DNA of 12,535 nt from JAUVDZ01 sp964346325 (GCA_964346325.1 CAYFUK010000037.1:1-12535), one strand, 5' to 3'; numbered from the stretch's first letter, positions 1 to 6,629 are shown. Numbers and translations: made by a program. Notes: generated by a model from the sequence alone, not told the origin.

Positions 1-1740
1 ATGAAAGATGATAAAAATTACGTATACGTTAAAATAACAAAAAATGAAGATTTTCCTCGGATAAGAATTGTAAGGAAAGTAGAAAATGACGGTGCTTTAT
101 ATTTTGGGCCTAAAACAGCTTCGGGCAAAGTTAGAAAAACTCTCGATGTTTTAAAAAAAGTTTTTCCGTACAGACACTGCAATTTATTCATGAAATACAC
201 AAAAGACGGAAATGTTACAGTGACCAAAAAAACAATAAAGTATCCCTGTCTTGATTATCATATAAAACGCTGTATAGGGCCATGCGTATGCAATTGTACC
301 AAAGATGAATATGATGAAATAATAAAACAAATAATACGATTTTTAAAAGGACATACACAAGAAATAATCGATTCATTAAACGGACAAATGACTAAAGCTG
401 CAGCTGATAAAAAATATGAAAAAGCTGCCAAATTGCGTGACAAACTGCATGCAATTACAGAAATCAGTGAAAAGCAGATCATAAGCGCTCCAAACAGAGA
501 AGATATTGATGCAATTAATTTTGTTACGGAATCCGGCAGAGTATTTTTTACTTTATTTTTAATACGTGACGGTAAACTTATAAACCAGGAAAATTTTGAG
601 TTTAAAACAGTCGATTTTAAAGAAAAAATACAGGATAATGAGGAGATTTTGGAATCATTCATAAAACAGTATTATGAAAAATGCACTGACTTTCCAAAAG
701 AGGTATTGTTGCCTGAAAAAATTAAAAATATAAATTTATTGGAAAAATGGTTGTATGAGATAAAAAAAGCTAAAATTAAAATTACTGTTCCGCAAAAAGG
801 TGAAAAAGATAAAATAATCAAACTCGCAGCTAAAAATGCTGAAAATTTTGCAAAGATGAGCAAAATAAAATGGCAAAACGACGAAGATAAAAGCAAAAGA
901 GCCTTGGAAGAGATAAAAAATAAATTGAATTTGAAAAAACCTCCAAAACGTATTGAATGTTTTGATGTTTCTCATATTTCGGGAACTAATCAGGTTGCAT
1001 CCATGGTTGTTTTTAAAAACGGTGTTCCATCGAATAAAGATTATCGAAGATTTAAAATAAGAACACTCAAAGAAGGCAAACCTGATGATTTCGGCGGTAT
1101 GCTGGAAGTTTTGAAAAGACGGTTTTTATACCTTGTTAGAAGTAAAAGTGATGTTAAATTCAGAAAAAAAGGAAATATTGTAAAAGGAAGTGTAAATAAA
1201 GAACCAGCAGGTTTTTGCAAGCATGAAATATTTGATGATTTTGATTATTTTTATGATATAAGAATTAAGAAAAATCAAAATGATTTTTTGTTGGCACTTG
1301 TTCAAAGAGCAAAGAACAATCGTGTATATCTTGCCGCTAATAAAAATCTTTTACAAGAATCCGAGAAACTCGGCTTTACTCATATAAAAAAAATTCCCGA
1401 TAAAATAAAGTTACCCAAAGGTAAAATTTGCCTTCTTTTCAATAAATCAAAATACAAACAGGAAAAAGGCTTTGTGGAAAAACCTGATTTGATAGTTGTT
1501 GATGGAGGTAAGGGCCAGTTAACACAGGCGATTAAAATTCAAAAAGAATTTAAAACCGATATAAAAATTGTTGCATTGGCAAAACGAAATGAAGATGTTT
1601 ATGTCCCGGGCAAAAAGGATCCCGTACCCTTTGCCAAAGACTCCGAAGCTTTATATTTGCTTCAGCAGATACGCGATGAAGCGCATAGATTTGCAATTAC
1701 TTACCATAAAAAACTCAGAAGCAAAACAATTTTTAAATAA
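1..1740 (+). CDS. uvrC: UvrABC excinuclease subunit C, 5'-partial, with a large insertion and no HhH domain
   Basis: UvrC makes the dual incision in nucleotide excision repair after UvrAB loads on damage. The window opens inside the gene: the visible protein starts at the KDDKxYxYVKIT segment that normally follows the GIY-YIG nuclease domain, so the ATG at base 1 is an internal Met and roughly 80-90 residues lie upstream. Seen here: the cysteine cluster C60, C83, C91, C95 (PCLDYHIKRCIGPC), which matches the iron-sulphur ligands of E. coli UvrC; a UVR-like helix (about 135-152) for UvrB contact; and the RNase H-like nuclease with FDVSH (D322), GKPDD (362-363), VDGGKGQL (D501) and RDEAHRFA (H562). 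Two oddities. About 120 residues separate RRF (373-375) from PDLIVVDGG, where relatives have a few tens. The protein also stops right after KLRSK, without the usual (HhH)2 DNA-binding domain. Family assignment is certain. Confidence 0.95.
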   Translation: MKDDKNYVYVKITKNEDFPRIRIVRKVENDGALYFGPKTASGKVRKTLDVLKKVFPYRHCNLFMKYTKDGNVTVTKKTIKYPCLDYHIKRCIGPCVCNCTKDEYDEIIKQIIRFLKGHTQEIIDSLNGQMTKAAADKKYEKAAKLRDKLHAITEISEKQIISAPNREDIDAINFVTESGRVFFTLFLIRDGKLINQENFEFKTVDFKEKIQDNEEILESFIKQYYEKCTDFPKEVLLPEKIKNINLLEKWLYEIKKAKIKITVPQKGEKDKIIKLAAKNAENFAKMSKIKWQNDEDKSKRALEEIKNKLNLKKPPKRIECFDVSHISGTNQVASMVVFKNGVPSNKDYRRFKIRTLKEGKPDDFGGMLEVLKRRFLYLVRSKSDVKFRKKGNIVKGSVNKEPAGFCKHEIFDDFDYFYDIRIKKNQNDFLLALVQRAKNNRVYLAANKNLLQESEKLGFTHIKKIPDKIKLPKGKICLLFNKSKYKQEKGFVEKPDLIVVDGGKGQLTQAIKIQKEFKTDIKIVALAKRNEDVYVPGKKDPVPFAKDSEALYLLQQIRDEAHRFAITYHKKLRSKTIFK

Positions 1741-1789
1741 AAAAACCCGGGAGGACGATGATTTGTTTTATCACTCGTGCACACCCGGG
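1739..1789 (-). terminator. Rho-independent terminator of the 108-residue gene
   Basis: Read on the minus strand, a CCCGGG arm (1784-1789) pairs with a second CCCGGG (1746-1751). An imperfect inner stem (ACGA/TGAT against ATCA/TCGT) lies between them, and seven T follow (1745-1739). On the plus strand the hairpin is preceded by A and not followed by a T tract, so it serves the minus-strand gene and not uvrC. Its T tract overlaps the last bases of the uvrC stop codon. Confidence 0.75.
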
Positions 1790-1815
1790 AATTTAGCTGA
1801 TAAGCTTCTGTTGTA

Positions 1816-1870
1816 GCGCTCTAACTTTACTAGCCGATCCTTCTTGTCGCATCGAGTGCAGTTAGAGCGC
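1816..1870. repeat. 11-bp perfect inverted repeat flanking a stop codon
   Basis: GCGCTCTAACT (1816-1826) is the exact reverse complement of AGTTAGAGCGC (1860-1870), with 33 nt between. The TAG stop of the 108-residue gene (1830-1832) lies between the arms, and one arm is coding. In the mRNA this would fold the end of the gene into a hairpin upstream of the terminator. Its function is unknown. Confidence 0.6.
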
Positions 1871-2156
1871 CTCGAAGGAAAGAGGGAAGCCTTTTTGTCT
1901 CGATGCTCGGCAAGGTCACGCCGATTTGATCAAACAGATTACTTACTTCTCTTCTGGTGATCGGGCCTTTGCTCGTATCCAGGCAGTCGAGAATCGTTCT
2001 GCGAAAGCCATTGATTTTTTTATTTTCAATGGCCCATCTGGTCGCTTCCCGCGCGAAGCGGTTGGCTCCGACGGTACTGACGACTAATCCGGCAATGTCA
2101 CTTTTGAGATTGAATTTAACTTCGATCTCACCTGTGATTTTACTTTTTCTCGCCAA
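1830..2156 (-). CDS. Unrecognised 108-residue basic protein, possibly horizontally acquired
   Basis: I do not recognise the family. The gene starts at TTG (2156), and the start is fixed by AGGAGGG (2170-2164) seven nt upstream; an ATG at 2193 is in another frame. The protein is basic and looks soluble, with no signal peptide or membrane segment. Residues about 8-30 look strand-rich (GEIEVKFNL, AGLVVSTVG), 31-58 helical and basic (RFAREATRW, KINGFRRTILDCL), and 62-108 could hold two helices (TRREVSNLFDQIG, LPSFLRGALTALDATRR). The balance of Arg/Lys with short helices could suit a nucleic-acid-binding protein, but no motif proves it. G+C is about 47% over 1861-2160 by hand count, far above its neighbours, and it is the only gene here with a strong SD. 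It has its own palindrome upstream and its own terminator. A real gene is likely; its function is open. Confidence 0.75.
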   Translation of the reverse strand: MARKSKITGEIEVKFNLKSDIAGLVVSTVGANRFAREATRWAIENKKINGFRRTILDCLDTSKGPITRREVSNLFDQIGVTLPSIETKRLPSFLRGALTALDATRRIG

Positions 2157-2163
2157 GATTTGT

Positions 2164-2170
2164 CCCTCCT
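2164..2170 (-). promoter_or_regulatory. Strong Shine-Dalgarno site fixing a TTG start
   Basis: Minus-strand AGGAGGG lies seven nt before the TTG at 2156. It is the only clear SD in the window; the other starts follow A/T-rich leaders. It decides the start codon of the 108-residue gene. Confidence 0.8.
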
Positions 2171-2192
2171 GATATCAAATAAATTGATATCA
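2170..2192. promoter_or_regulatory. Perfect 9-bp palindrome, candidate operator or RNA hairpin
   Basis: TGATATCAA (2170-2178) and TTGATATCA (2184-2192) are exact reverse complements separated by 5 nt. The right-hand arm in transcript order runs into the AGGAGGG site, sharing one base with it. The site could be an operator for a dimeric repressor, possibly autoregulation, or a hairpin that tunes ribosome access. I see no convincing -35/-10 pair next to it. Confidence 0.55.
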
Positions 2193-2352
2193 TGTTAGTT
2201 GTTTTGACCCTTTAATGGTCGTTCCTTTGCACAACAAAACCAAACTTTTCAAGCTAAATTAAGTCGCAGATATAGAAGCCAATACTTATTTGAAAGTATA
2301 ACTCATCTGACAAGCTTATTGTTTAATCTATTTTTGAAGTAAAGTCAATAAT
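2193..2352. other. Intergenic leader between tRNA-Leu and the 108-residue gene
   Basis: About 160 nt with no reading frame of note. It should contain the promoter of the minus-strand gene unless that gene is read through from the tRNA, but I cannot pick a convincing sigma70 pair. It holds a short GACC/GGTC inverted repeat (2206-2220) and an ATACTT/AAGTAT repeat near 2283-2300, both short enough to be chance. Confidence 0.4.
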
Positions 2353-2439
2353 TGGTGCCGAAGGAGGGACTCGAACCCTCACTCCATTGCTGGAACACGA
2401 TTTTGAGTCGTGCGCGTCTACCGGTTCCGCCACTTCGGC
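2353..2439 (-). tRNA. tRNA-Leu (anticodon CAA)
   Basis: On the minus strand the 7-bp acceptor stem GCCGAAG/CTTCGGC is followed by discriminator A and an encoded CCA (2355-2353). The anticodon stem CACGA/TCGTG encloses the loop CTCAAAA, giving anticodon CAA (2405-2403), which reads the leucine codon TTG. The T arm is GAGGG-TTCGAGT-CCCTC. A long variable arm (TCCA-GCAA-TGGA) marks it as class II, as expected for leucine. The length is 87 nt including CCA. Confidence 0.97.
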
Positions 2440-2462
2440 ATAATTAACTTTTGACATCTGAC

Positions 2463-2492
2463 ATTTAACCATTGACCGGAGGCAAAAGTCAA
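2463..2492 (-). promoter_or_regulatory. Candidate promoter of tRNA-Leu
   Basis: On the minus strand, TTGACT (2492-2487) is followed after 18 nt by TTAAAT (2468-2463), about 24 nt before the mature tRNA 5' end. The -35 matches five of six consensus bases and the -10 four of six. Position and orientation fit, but the area is rich in TTGAC repeats, so a chance match is possible. Confidence 0.4.
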
Positions 2493-2500
2493 AGGTCAAT
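2471..2500. repeat. Inverted repeat ATTGACC/GGTCAAT
   Basis: ATTGACC (2471-2477) and GGTCAAT (2494-2500) are a perfect 7-bp inverted repeat with a 16-nt spacer. Related TTTGAC/GTCAAA words occur at 2448-2455 and 2488-2494. It lies in the divergent space between tRNA-Leu and obgE. Confidence 0.4.
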
Positions 2501-2527
2501 ACTCAACTGTTACTATTAAATGCTTTC

Positions 2528-2536
2528 TGTTAAAAT
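2528..2536 (+). promoter_or_regulatory. Candidate extended -10 element for obgE
   Basis: TG (2528-2529), one base, then TAAAAT (2531-2536) forms an extended -10 25 nt before the obgE ATG. No good -35 box stands at the usual distance, which an extended -10 can tolerate. The short A/T-rich leader that follows has no SD. Confidence 0.35.
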
Positions 2537-2560
2537 GCAATAAGTTTAAATAATATAATT

Positions 2561-3883
2561 ATGTTTTGCGATCAGGCTAAAGTAAAGTTTGAGGCAGGTA
2601 AAGGAGGTAACGGCTGTGTAAGCTTCAGACGTGAAAAATTTATTGCAAAAGGCGGGCCCGATGGGGGTGACGGTGGAAATGGCGGCGATATCATATTACG
2701 GGCTGATGAAAATCTGAATACACTTTCAACATTCAGAACTCAAAAATATTTTAAAGCCGACGATGGCAAACCAGGGCAGGGGAGTAATAAACATGGTAGG
2801 AATGCCGAAGATTTAATATTAAAAGTTCCCGTTGGTACTTTAATTCTCGACGAAAATACAAAAAAGCCTTTTATAGATTTAAATAAAAAAAATCAGACTT
2901 TTATAATTACAAATGGCGGTAAAGGCGGTAAAGGGAATGCACGTTTTGCTTCCAGTATTTTACAGGCACCACGTTTTGCCGAAGTTGGTGAACCGGGTGA
3001 AGAAATCGAAGTTTTACTTGAACTGAAATTAATCGCAGATGTGGGAATAATCGGTCTTCCATCAGCGGGCAAATCAACTTTAATTTCAAAAATATCAAAT
3101 GCCAAGCCTAAAATTGCGGATTATCCATTTACAACACTTGTTCCTAATCTTGGAATAGTTGATGTAGATAAAATCACAAAAACAAATATTAAAAAATCGT
3201 TTGTATGCGCCGATATTCCGGGGCTTATCAAAGGAGCGCATGAAGGTAAAGGTCTCGGCGATGAATTTTTAAAACATATAGCAAGAACCAAAGTTTTAAT
3301 ACACATTGTTGATATAAATGAACAAGATATAAAAAAAAGTATTAAAGATATTAATGATGAATTAAAAAAATATGATAAAAATCTTTTAAAAAAACCGCAA
3401 ATAATAGCACTGAATAAAATCGATACGGTTGATGATGAATTATTGAATCTCATATTGAAAGAACTTAAAGAGAAATTAAAAAAACATAAGATATATCCGA
3501 TTTCAGCCGTAACCGGTAAAGGAATTTCTGAATTGATTATTGCAACAAATAAATTATCAGAAAAAGAATTAAGTAAAAAAGACTCCAAAAAAGAAGAAAT
3601 AATCAGTGAACATAAAGTTTATCGTCCTCATTTGAAACTTGCATCAAAACGCTTTGAAATTAAGCAGATACAAACAGGCTCTTCCAAAAGAAATAAATTT
3701 AAAATTTCGGGCAAAAACATAGAAAAAATTGTTCAAATGTCGGATTTTAATAATGAAGAAGCAATCGAACGAATCTACCGATATCTTGAAAAATCAGGTA
3801 TCCAAAAAAAACTATTGGAAAAAGGCGCAACCGAAGGCGATGAATTATATATAGGCAATAAAATTTTACTCTTCAGAAAATGA
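2561..3883 (+). CDS. obgE: Obg/CgtA ribosome-associated GTPase
   Basis: Obg is an essential GTPase that binds the 50S subunit late in assembly and links it to stress and (p)ppGpp signalling. All three domains are visible. The glycine-rich Obg fold is at about 1-158 (GGxGGNG, GGPDGGDGGNGGD). The G domain, about 159-330, has P-loop GLPSAGKST (165-173), switch region PFTTLVPNLG (189-198), DIPG (218-221), NKID (285-288) and SAVTG (315-319). The C-terminal OCT domain is at about 353-440 (YRPHL to the end). At 440 residues it is the long OCT-bearing form. The ATG at 2561 gives the canonical N-terminus; no SD is present. The TGA stop overlaps the pth start as ATGA, so the two are probably translationally coupled. 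A long Lys-rich linker (332-350) joins the G and OCT domains. Confidence 0.97.
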   Translation: MFCDQAKVKFEAGKGGNGCVSFRREKFIAKGGPDGGDGGNGGDIILRADENLNTLSTFRTQKYFKADDGKPGQGSNKHGRNAEDLILKVPVGTLILDENTKKPFIDLNKKNQTFIITNGGKGGKGNARFASSILQAPRFAEVGEPGEEIEVLLELKLIADVGIIGLPSAGKSTLISKISNAKPKIADYPFTTLVPNLGIVDVDKITKTNIKKSFVCADIPGLIKGAHEGKGLGDEFLKHIARTKVLIHIVDINEQDIKKSIKDINDELKKYDKNLLKKPQIIALNKIDTVDDELLNLILKELKEKLKKHKIYPISAVTGKGISELIIATNKLSEKELSKKDSKKEEIISEHKVYRPHLKLASKRFEIKQIQTGSSKRNKFKISGKNIEKIVQMSDFNNEEAIERIYRYLEKSGIQKKLLEKGATEGDELYIGNKILLFRK

Positions 3884-4461
3884 AAATAATAATAGGGCTT
3901 GGAAATCCCGGAAAAAAATATGAAAAAACAAGACATAATGTGGGTTATAGAGTAATTGATAAATTACACGAATTGCTTAATTTTGATGAATTCGCTGAAA
4001 AAAACAAATTTAATGCTTTGATTAGCGAAGGTGAATTCAGAGATGAAAAAGTCATACTGGTTAAACCTTTAACTTATATGAATTTATCCGGAAGAACCGC
4101 TAAGTCAATTACAGATTTTTTTAAGATTTTGTATCATGATATGTGGATAGTTTATGATGATCTGGATTTCGAGGTCGGTAAATTTAAGATTAAAGAGAAC
4201 GGTAGTGCGGGAAGTCATAATGGTATGAGCTCAATAATTCAATCTATCGGGTCACATAACTTTCCAAGATTCAGAATAGGCATAGATTCAAGAACCCCTG
4301 AACAAAAAACTAATGAATCAGCTGGAAATTATGTTTTGAGCAAATTTTCTTTTAAAGAAAGAAGGTTAATGAATCAGACTATAGAAAATGCTGCTGAATC
4401 GATTATATATGCATTGGAAAACGGAATTCCCAATACAATGAATAAATATAATATAAAATAG
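3880..4461 (+). CDS. pth: Peptidyl-tRNA hydrolase
   Basis: Pth cleaves the ester between nascent peptide and tRNA on peptidyl-tRNAs that fall off ribosomes, which recycles the tRNA. At 193 residues it is the usual bacterial size. Visible active-site elements are GLGNPG (6-11, N9), the catalytic histidine in KTRHNVG (H19, N20), KPLTYMNLSG (62-71, with M67 and N68), YDDLD (92-96) and the GSAGSHNG loop (108-115, H113 and N114). The first part of that loop differs slightly from the common GGxGGHNG form. It overlaps obgE by 4 nt and so belongs to the same transcript. No SD is present, consistent with coupling to obgE termination. Confidence 0.96.
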   Translation: MKIIIGLGNPGKKYEKTRHNVGYRVIDKLHELLNFDEFAEKNKFNALISEGEFRDEKVILVKPLTYMNLSGRTAKSITDFFKILYHDMWIVYDDLDFEVGKFKIKENGSAGSHNGMSSIIQSIGSHNFPRFRIGIDSRTPEQKTNESAGNYVLSKFSFKERRLMNQTIENAAESIIYALENGIPNTMNKYNIK

Positions 4462-4517
4462 CTTGCATTTTTTGCATGTTTTCTTTAGATTATCAGGGCA
4501 TTTAACTAATTTTAATA

Positions 4518-4871
4518 ATGTACGCAATAGTAGAAATTCAAGGCAAACAATATAAAGTTGCTGAAAAAGATAAAATTGAAGTTGATCGCTTAAAAGATCA
4601 AAAAGGAAAAATTACTTTTGATAAAGTACTTTTATATTCAAAAGATGATAAAAATATAAATATAGGGAATCCATATGTTAAAGATGTTAAAGTTGAAGCG
4701 GAGATATTGGAAGAAAAAAAAGGGGATAAAATAAGAGTATTTAAAATGAAACCTAAAAAAAGATATCAAAGAACCATCGGCCACAGAAACAATTTATCTG
4801 TTATTGATATAAAAAAAATAACTGCCGGATCAACATCCGGTTCAAAAAGTTCATCAAAAGAAGAAGAATAA
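4518..4871 (+). CDS. rplU: 50S ribosomal protein bL21
   Basis: bL21 binds 23S rRNA in the large subunit. The N-terminus MYAIVEIQGKQYKV is the family signature, followed by the typical EVDRL, KVLLY and GNPYV segments and the basic rRNA-binding stretch KPKKRYQRTIGHRNN (about 78-92). It is 117 residues, slightly longer than the common 100-105, because of a Ser/Lys/Glu tail after about residue 102 (GSTSGSKSSSKEEE). It lies 56 nt after pth. The usual partner rpmA (bL27) is not next to it, and here obgE and pth come first. The gap holds TTGCAT 17 nt from TAGATT, a weak possible promoter. It converges with rluD across only 4 nt, with no terminator hairpin between. Confidence 0.95.
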   Translation: MYAIVEIQGKQYKVAEKDKIEVDRLKDQKGKITFDKVLLYSKDDKNINIGNPYVKDVKVEAEILEEKKGDKIRVFKMKPKKRYQRTIGHRNNLSVIDIKKITAGSTSGSKSSSKEEE

Positions 4872-4875
4872 TTAA

Positions 4876-5799
4876 TTATTCCATTTTATTGAGTATTTTT
4901 TCAAGTTCTTCTGGAATATCTGTTTTAATATGAATCTGTTTTCCGTCTGATTTATTAAATTTCAATTCGGCAGCGTGCAGAAAAAACCTGTTTATATCAA
5001 ATAATGAGTTGATTTTTTTATTTCCGTACAGATTATCTCCTATAACCGGATGGTCGATTCCGGCAAAGTGAACTCTTATCTGATGTGTTCTGCCTGTTAG
5101 AATTTTAACTTTAATAAAAGCGAATTCATGGCCTTTAAAATTATAAACAGCTTCTACTTTGTATTTTGTAATTGCTTCGCGTCCTTCTGCTTCGGTTGAA
5201 AGAGTTACTTTTTTATAATCGCGGCCTGCGCGTGCGAGGGGGGAGTCAATTGTACCTTCTGTTGTTTCAGGTTGTCCCAATACGAGCACGAAATAGTATT
5301 TTTCAATTTTACGATCTTTCATTTGTTTAATTAAAAAACGGTGCATTTTGTTATTTTTGGCGATTATTAAAAGCCCTGAAGTGTCTTTATCAAGTCTATG
5401 TACAATACCCGGCCTTGAATCACCTGAAATATTACTTAAGTTTTCAGAACCGAATTTATAAAGAATAGCATTAACCAAAGTTCCCGATAAATGTTTTCCT
5501 TCATCAGTCGGATGAACAACCATACCGGAAGGTTTGTTGACTACAGCTAAATCTTCATCTTCGTAAACGATTTCAATATTCAAATCTTCAGGTTCGGGCA
5601 GTTTTATTTGTAAATCAGGCAGTTCCGCATTTACATCATCGCCTGTTTTTAATTTATAATTGGATGGTTTTTTATCAAAATTAACCATGATTTTTCCTTC
5701 TTTGATAATTTTTTGAAACATTGACCGCGAAAAATCCGGATATTTTTCTGATAAAAACTTATCCAATCTTTTGCCTGACTCGTCTTCGGTAATTATCAT
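4876..5799 (-). CDS. rluD: RluA/RluD-family 23S rRNA pseudouridine synthase
   Basis: The enzyme isomerises uridine to pseudouridine in structured RNA; RluD-like members act on 23S rRNA helix 69. An S4 RNA-binding domain occupies about 9-55 (KRLDKFLSEK, SRSMFQKIIKEGKIMVN). The catalytic domain has NKPSGMVVHP (88-97), the signature HRLDKDTSG (134-142) with catalytic D137, and TGRTHQIRVHFA (235-246). The 307 residues match S4-bearing members. The exact uridine target cannot be read from sequence, so RluD is the best family name and not proof of site. Its ATG is 3 nt after the stop of the TrmB-like gene, so the two are almost surely cotranscribed. No SD is present. Confidence 0.93.
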   Translation of the reverse strand: MIITEDESGKRLDKFLSEKYPDFSRSMFQKIIKEGKIMVNFDKKPSNYKLKTGDDVNAELPDLQIKLPEPEDLNIEIVYEDEDLAVVNKPSGMVVHPTDEGKHLSGTLVNAILYKFGSENLSNISGDSRPGIVHRLDKDTSGLLIIAKNNKMHRFLIKQMKDRKIEKYYFVLVLGQPETTEGTIDSPLARAGRDYKKVTLSTEAEGREAITKYKVEAVYNFKGHEFAFIKVKILTGRTHQIRVHFAGIDHPVIGDNLYGNKKINSLFDINRFFLHAAELKFNKSDGKQIHIKTDIPEELEKILNKME

Positions 5800-5802
5800 A
5801 GA

Positions 5803-6591
5803 CTATTTTGTTAAACCCGCTTTCCAGGCCATATCGAATATTGCTTTGTGAGTTTTGGCTATTTCATGACTTTCAAAAACAACTCCCAATAATTCATTTT
5901 TTGCCAAAGAAACTATTGATACTTTATCATCATATATATTTATTTCATTTTTAAATTCCATAATATCTTTTGGCATCCACTTTGCTTCAATTAATAAATT
6001 CTTGCGTTTACTTAATGTTGGATATTCTTTATTAAAAAAATCTCTTACGGCTTTTGTATCTTCAATAAGAACCCTTACGGGAATTCTATATTTTTCTATT
6101 CTTTGTGTTGCGTAATGATGTATGAATTCCTGAAGATTTTTTGATGAATTCATCCATGAATTATATGCCGCCCATGCTCTTATAGGTTCAGTTGCCGTCA
6201 AAGTATCTTCCATAGCTCTTTTTATACCTTCTTCGCCTTCATAGAATTTTACTTTGGGTTTTATGCTCAAAGGATTTATTAATGAATAAAACTCAGGTAA
6301 TAATTGTTCGAATTCATTTTTGTATTCCTCCATTTCTTTTTCTTTGCTGCTTAAATCCTGCAATATCGTTTTGGGGTCGGCGGCAGTGAAGTATTTAACA
6401 TCAGCTCTTACATGCTGATTCACATAACCTTTTTTTATAAGACTTTCAAGAACAAGATAAGTGGTTGATCGGTTTATTCCGGCTTTTTTACCGATTATAC
6501 TTGCCGGCTGTGATCCAAGTTCCAATAAAGCAAGGTATACTTCGGATTCTTTATCGTTTAAACCTATTTTGTTTAAAATCGTTGTTAACAT
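5803..6591 (-). CDS. TrmB-family transcriptional regulator
   Basis: This is a DNA-binding regulator with an N-terminal winged helix (about 4-62). It shows the TrmB pattern LNDKESEVYLALLELG, then the recognition helix INRSTTYLVLESLIKKGYV. A predicted coiled coil (about 75-100, EKEMEEYKNEFEQLL) leads to the C-terminal effector-like domain, which opens with KPKVKFYEGEEGIKRAMED (111-129). Proteins of this build are common in archaea and Patescibacteria; in archaea TrmB responds to sugars, but no ligand can be assigned here. At 262 residues it is shorter than sugar-binding TrmB (about 340). It is the first gene of a pair with rluD and is divergent from the small RNA/tyrS side, so the shared 6592-6720 region is a natural place for its operator. 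The ATG at 6591 has an A/T-rich leader and no SD. Confidence 0.88.
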   Translation of the reverse strand: MLTTILNKIGLNDKESEVYLALLELGSQPASIIGKKAGINRSTTYLVLESLIKKGYVNQHVRADVKYFTAADPKTILQDLSSKEKEMEEYKNEFEQLLPEFYSLINPLSIKPKVKFYEGEEGIKRAMEDTLTATEPIRAWAAYNSWMNSSKNLQEFIHHYATQRIEKYRIPVRVLIEDTKAVRDFFNKEYPTLSKRKNLLIEAKWMPKDIMEFKNEINIYDDKVSIVSLAKNELLGVVFESHEIAKTHKAIFDMAWKAGLTK

Positions 6592-6629
6592 TTTTATAAT
6601 TTATGTTGTTTGTAGTCACCAACACGTTA

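Noticed and set aside
1..3. ATG at base 1 as the true start of uvrC
   Set aside because: The protein begins at the KDDKxYxYVKIT segment, which in UvrC follows a whole GIY-YIG domain, so the gene continues upstream of the window.
1568..1816. 82-residue plus-strand frame across the uvrC end, as a shifted HhH continuation
   Set aside because: It is an out-of-frame reading of the uvrC 3' end and the terminator, with no HhH motif.
1957..2172. 71-residue plus-strand frame opposite the 108-residue gene
   Set aside because: It is antisense to a gene with a strong SD and terminator, and has no start signal of its own.
2304..2463. 9-bp direct repeat CATCTGACA flanking tRNA-Leu as attachment sites
   Set aside because: One copy (2304-2312) lies downstream of the tRNA and the other (2455-2463) upstream; neither duplicates the tRNA 3' end, no integrase is present, and a 9-bp repeat in this span can occur by chance.
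3121..3588. 155-residue minus-strand frame inside obgE
   Set aside because: It lies wholly antisense to the Obg G domain, has no family resemblance and no leader.
3880..3883. TGA reassigned to Gly or Trp (Gracilibacteria or Mycoplasma-type code)
   Set aside because: The TGA stops Obg at its normal C-terminus and overlaps the pth start; no gene needs an in-frame TGA to stay open.
4462..4490. Terminator between pth and rplU
   Set aside because: Only a 4-bp TGCA/TGCA stem precedes a T-rich run, too weak to count as an intrinsic terminator.
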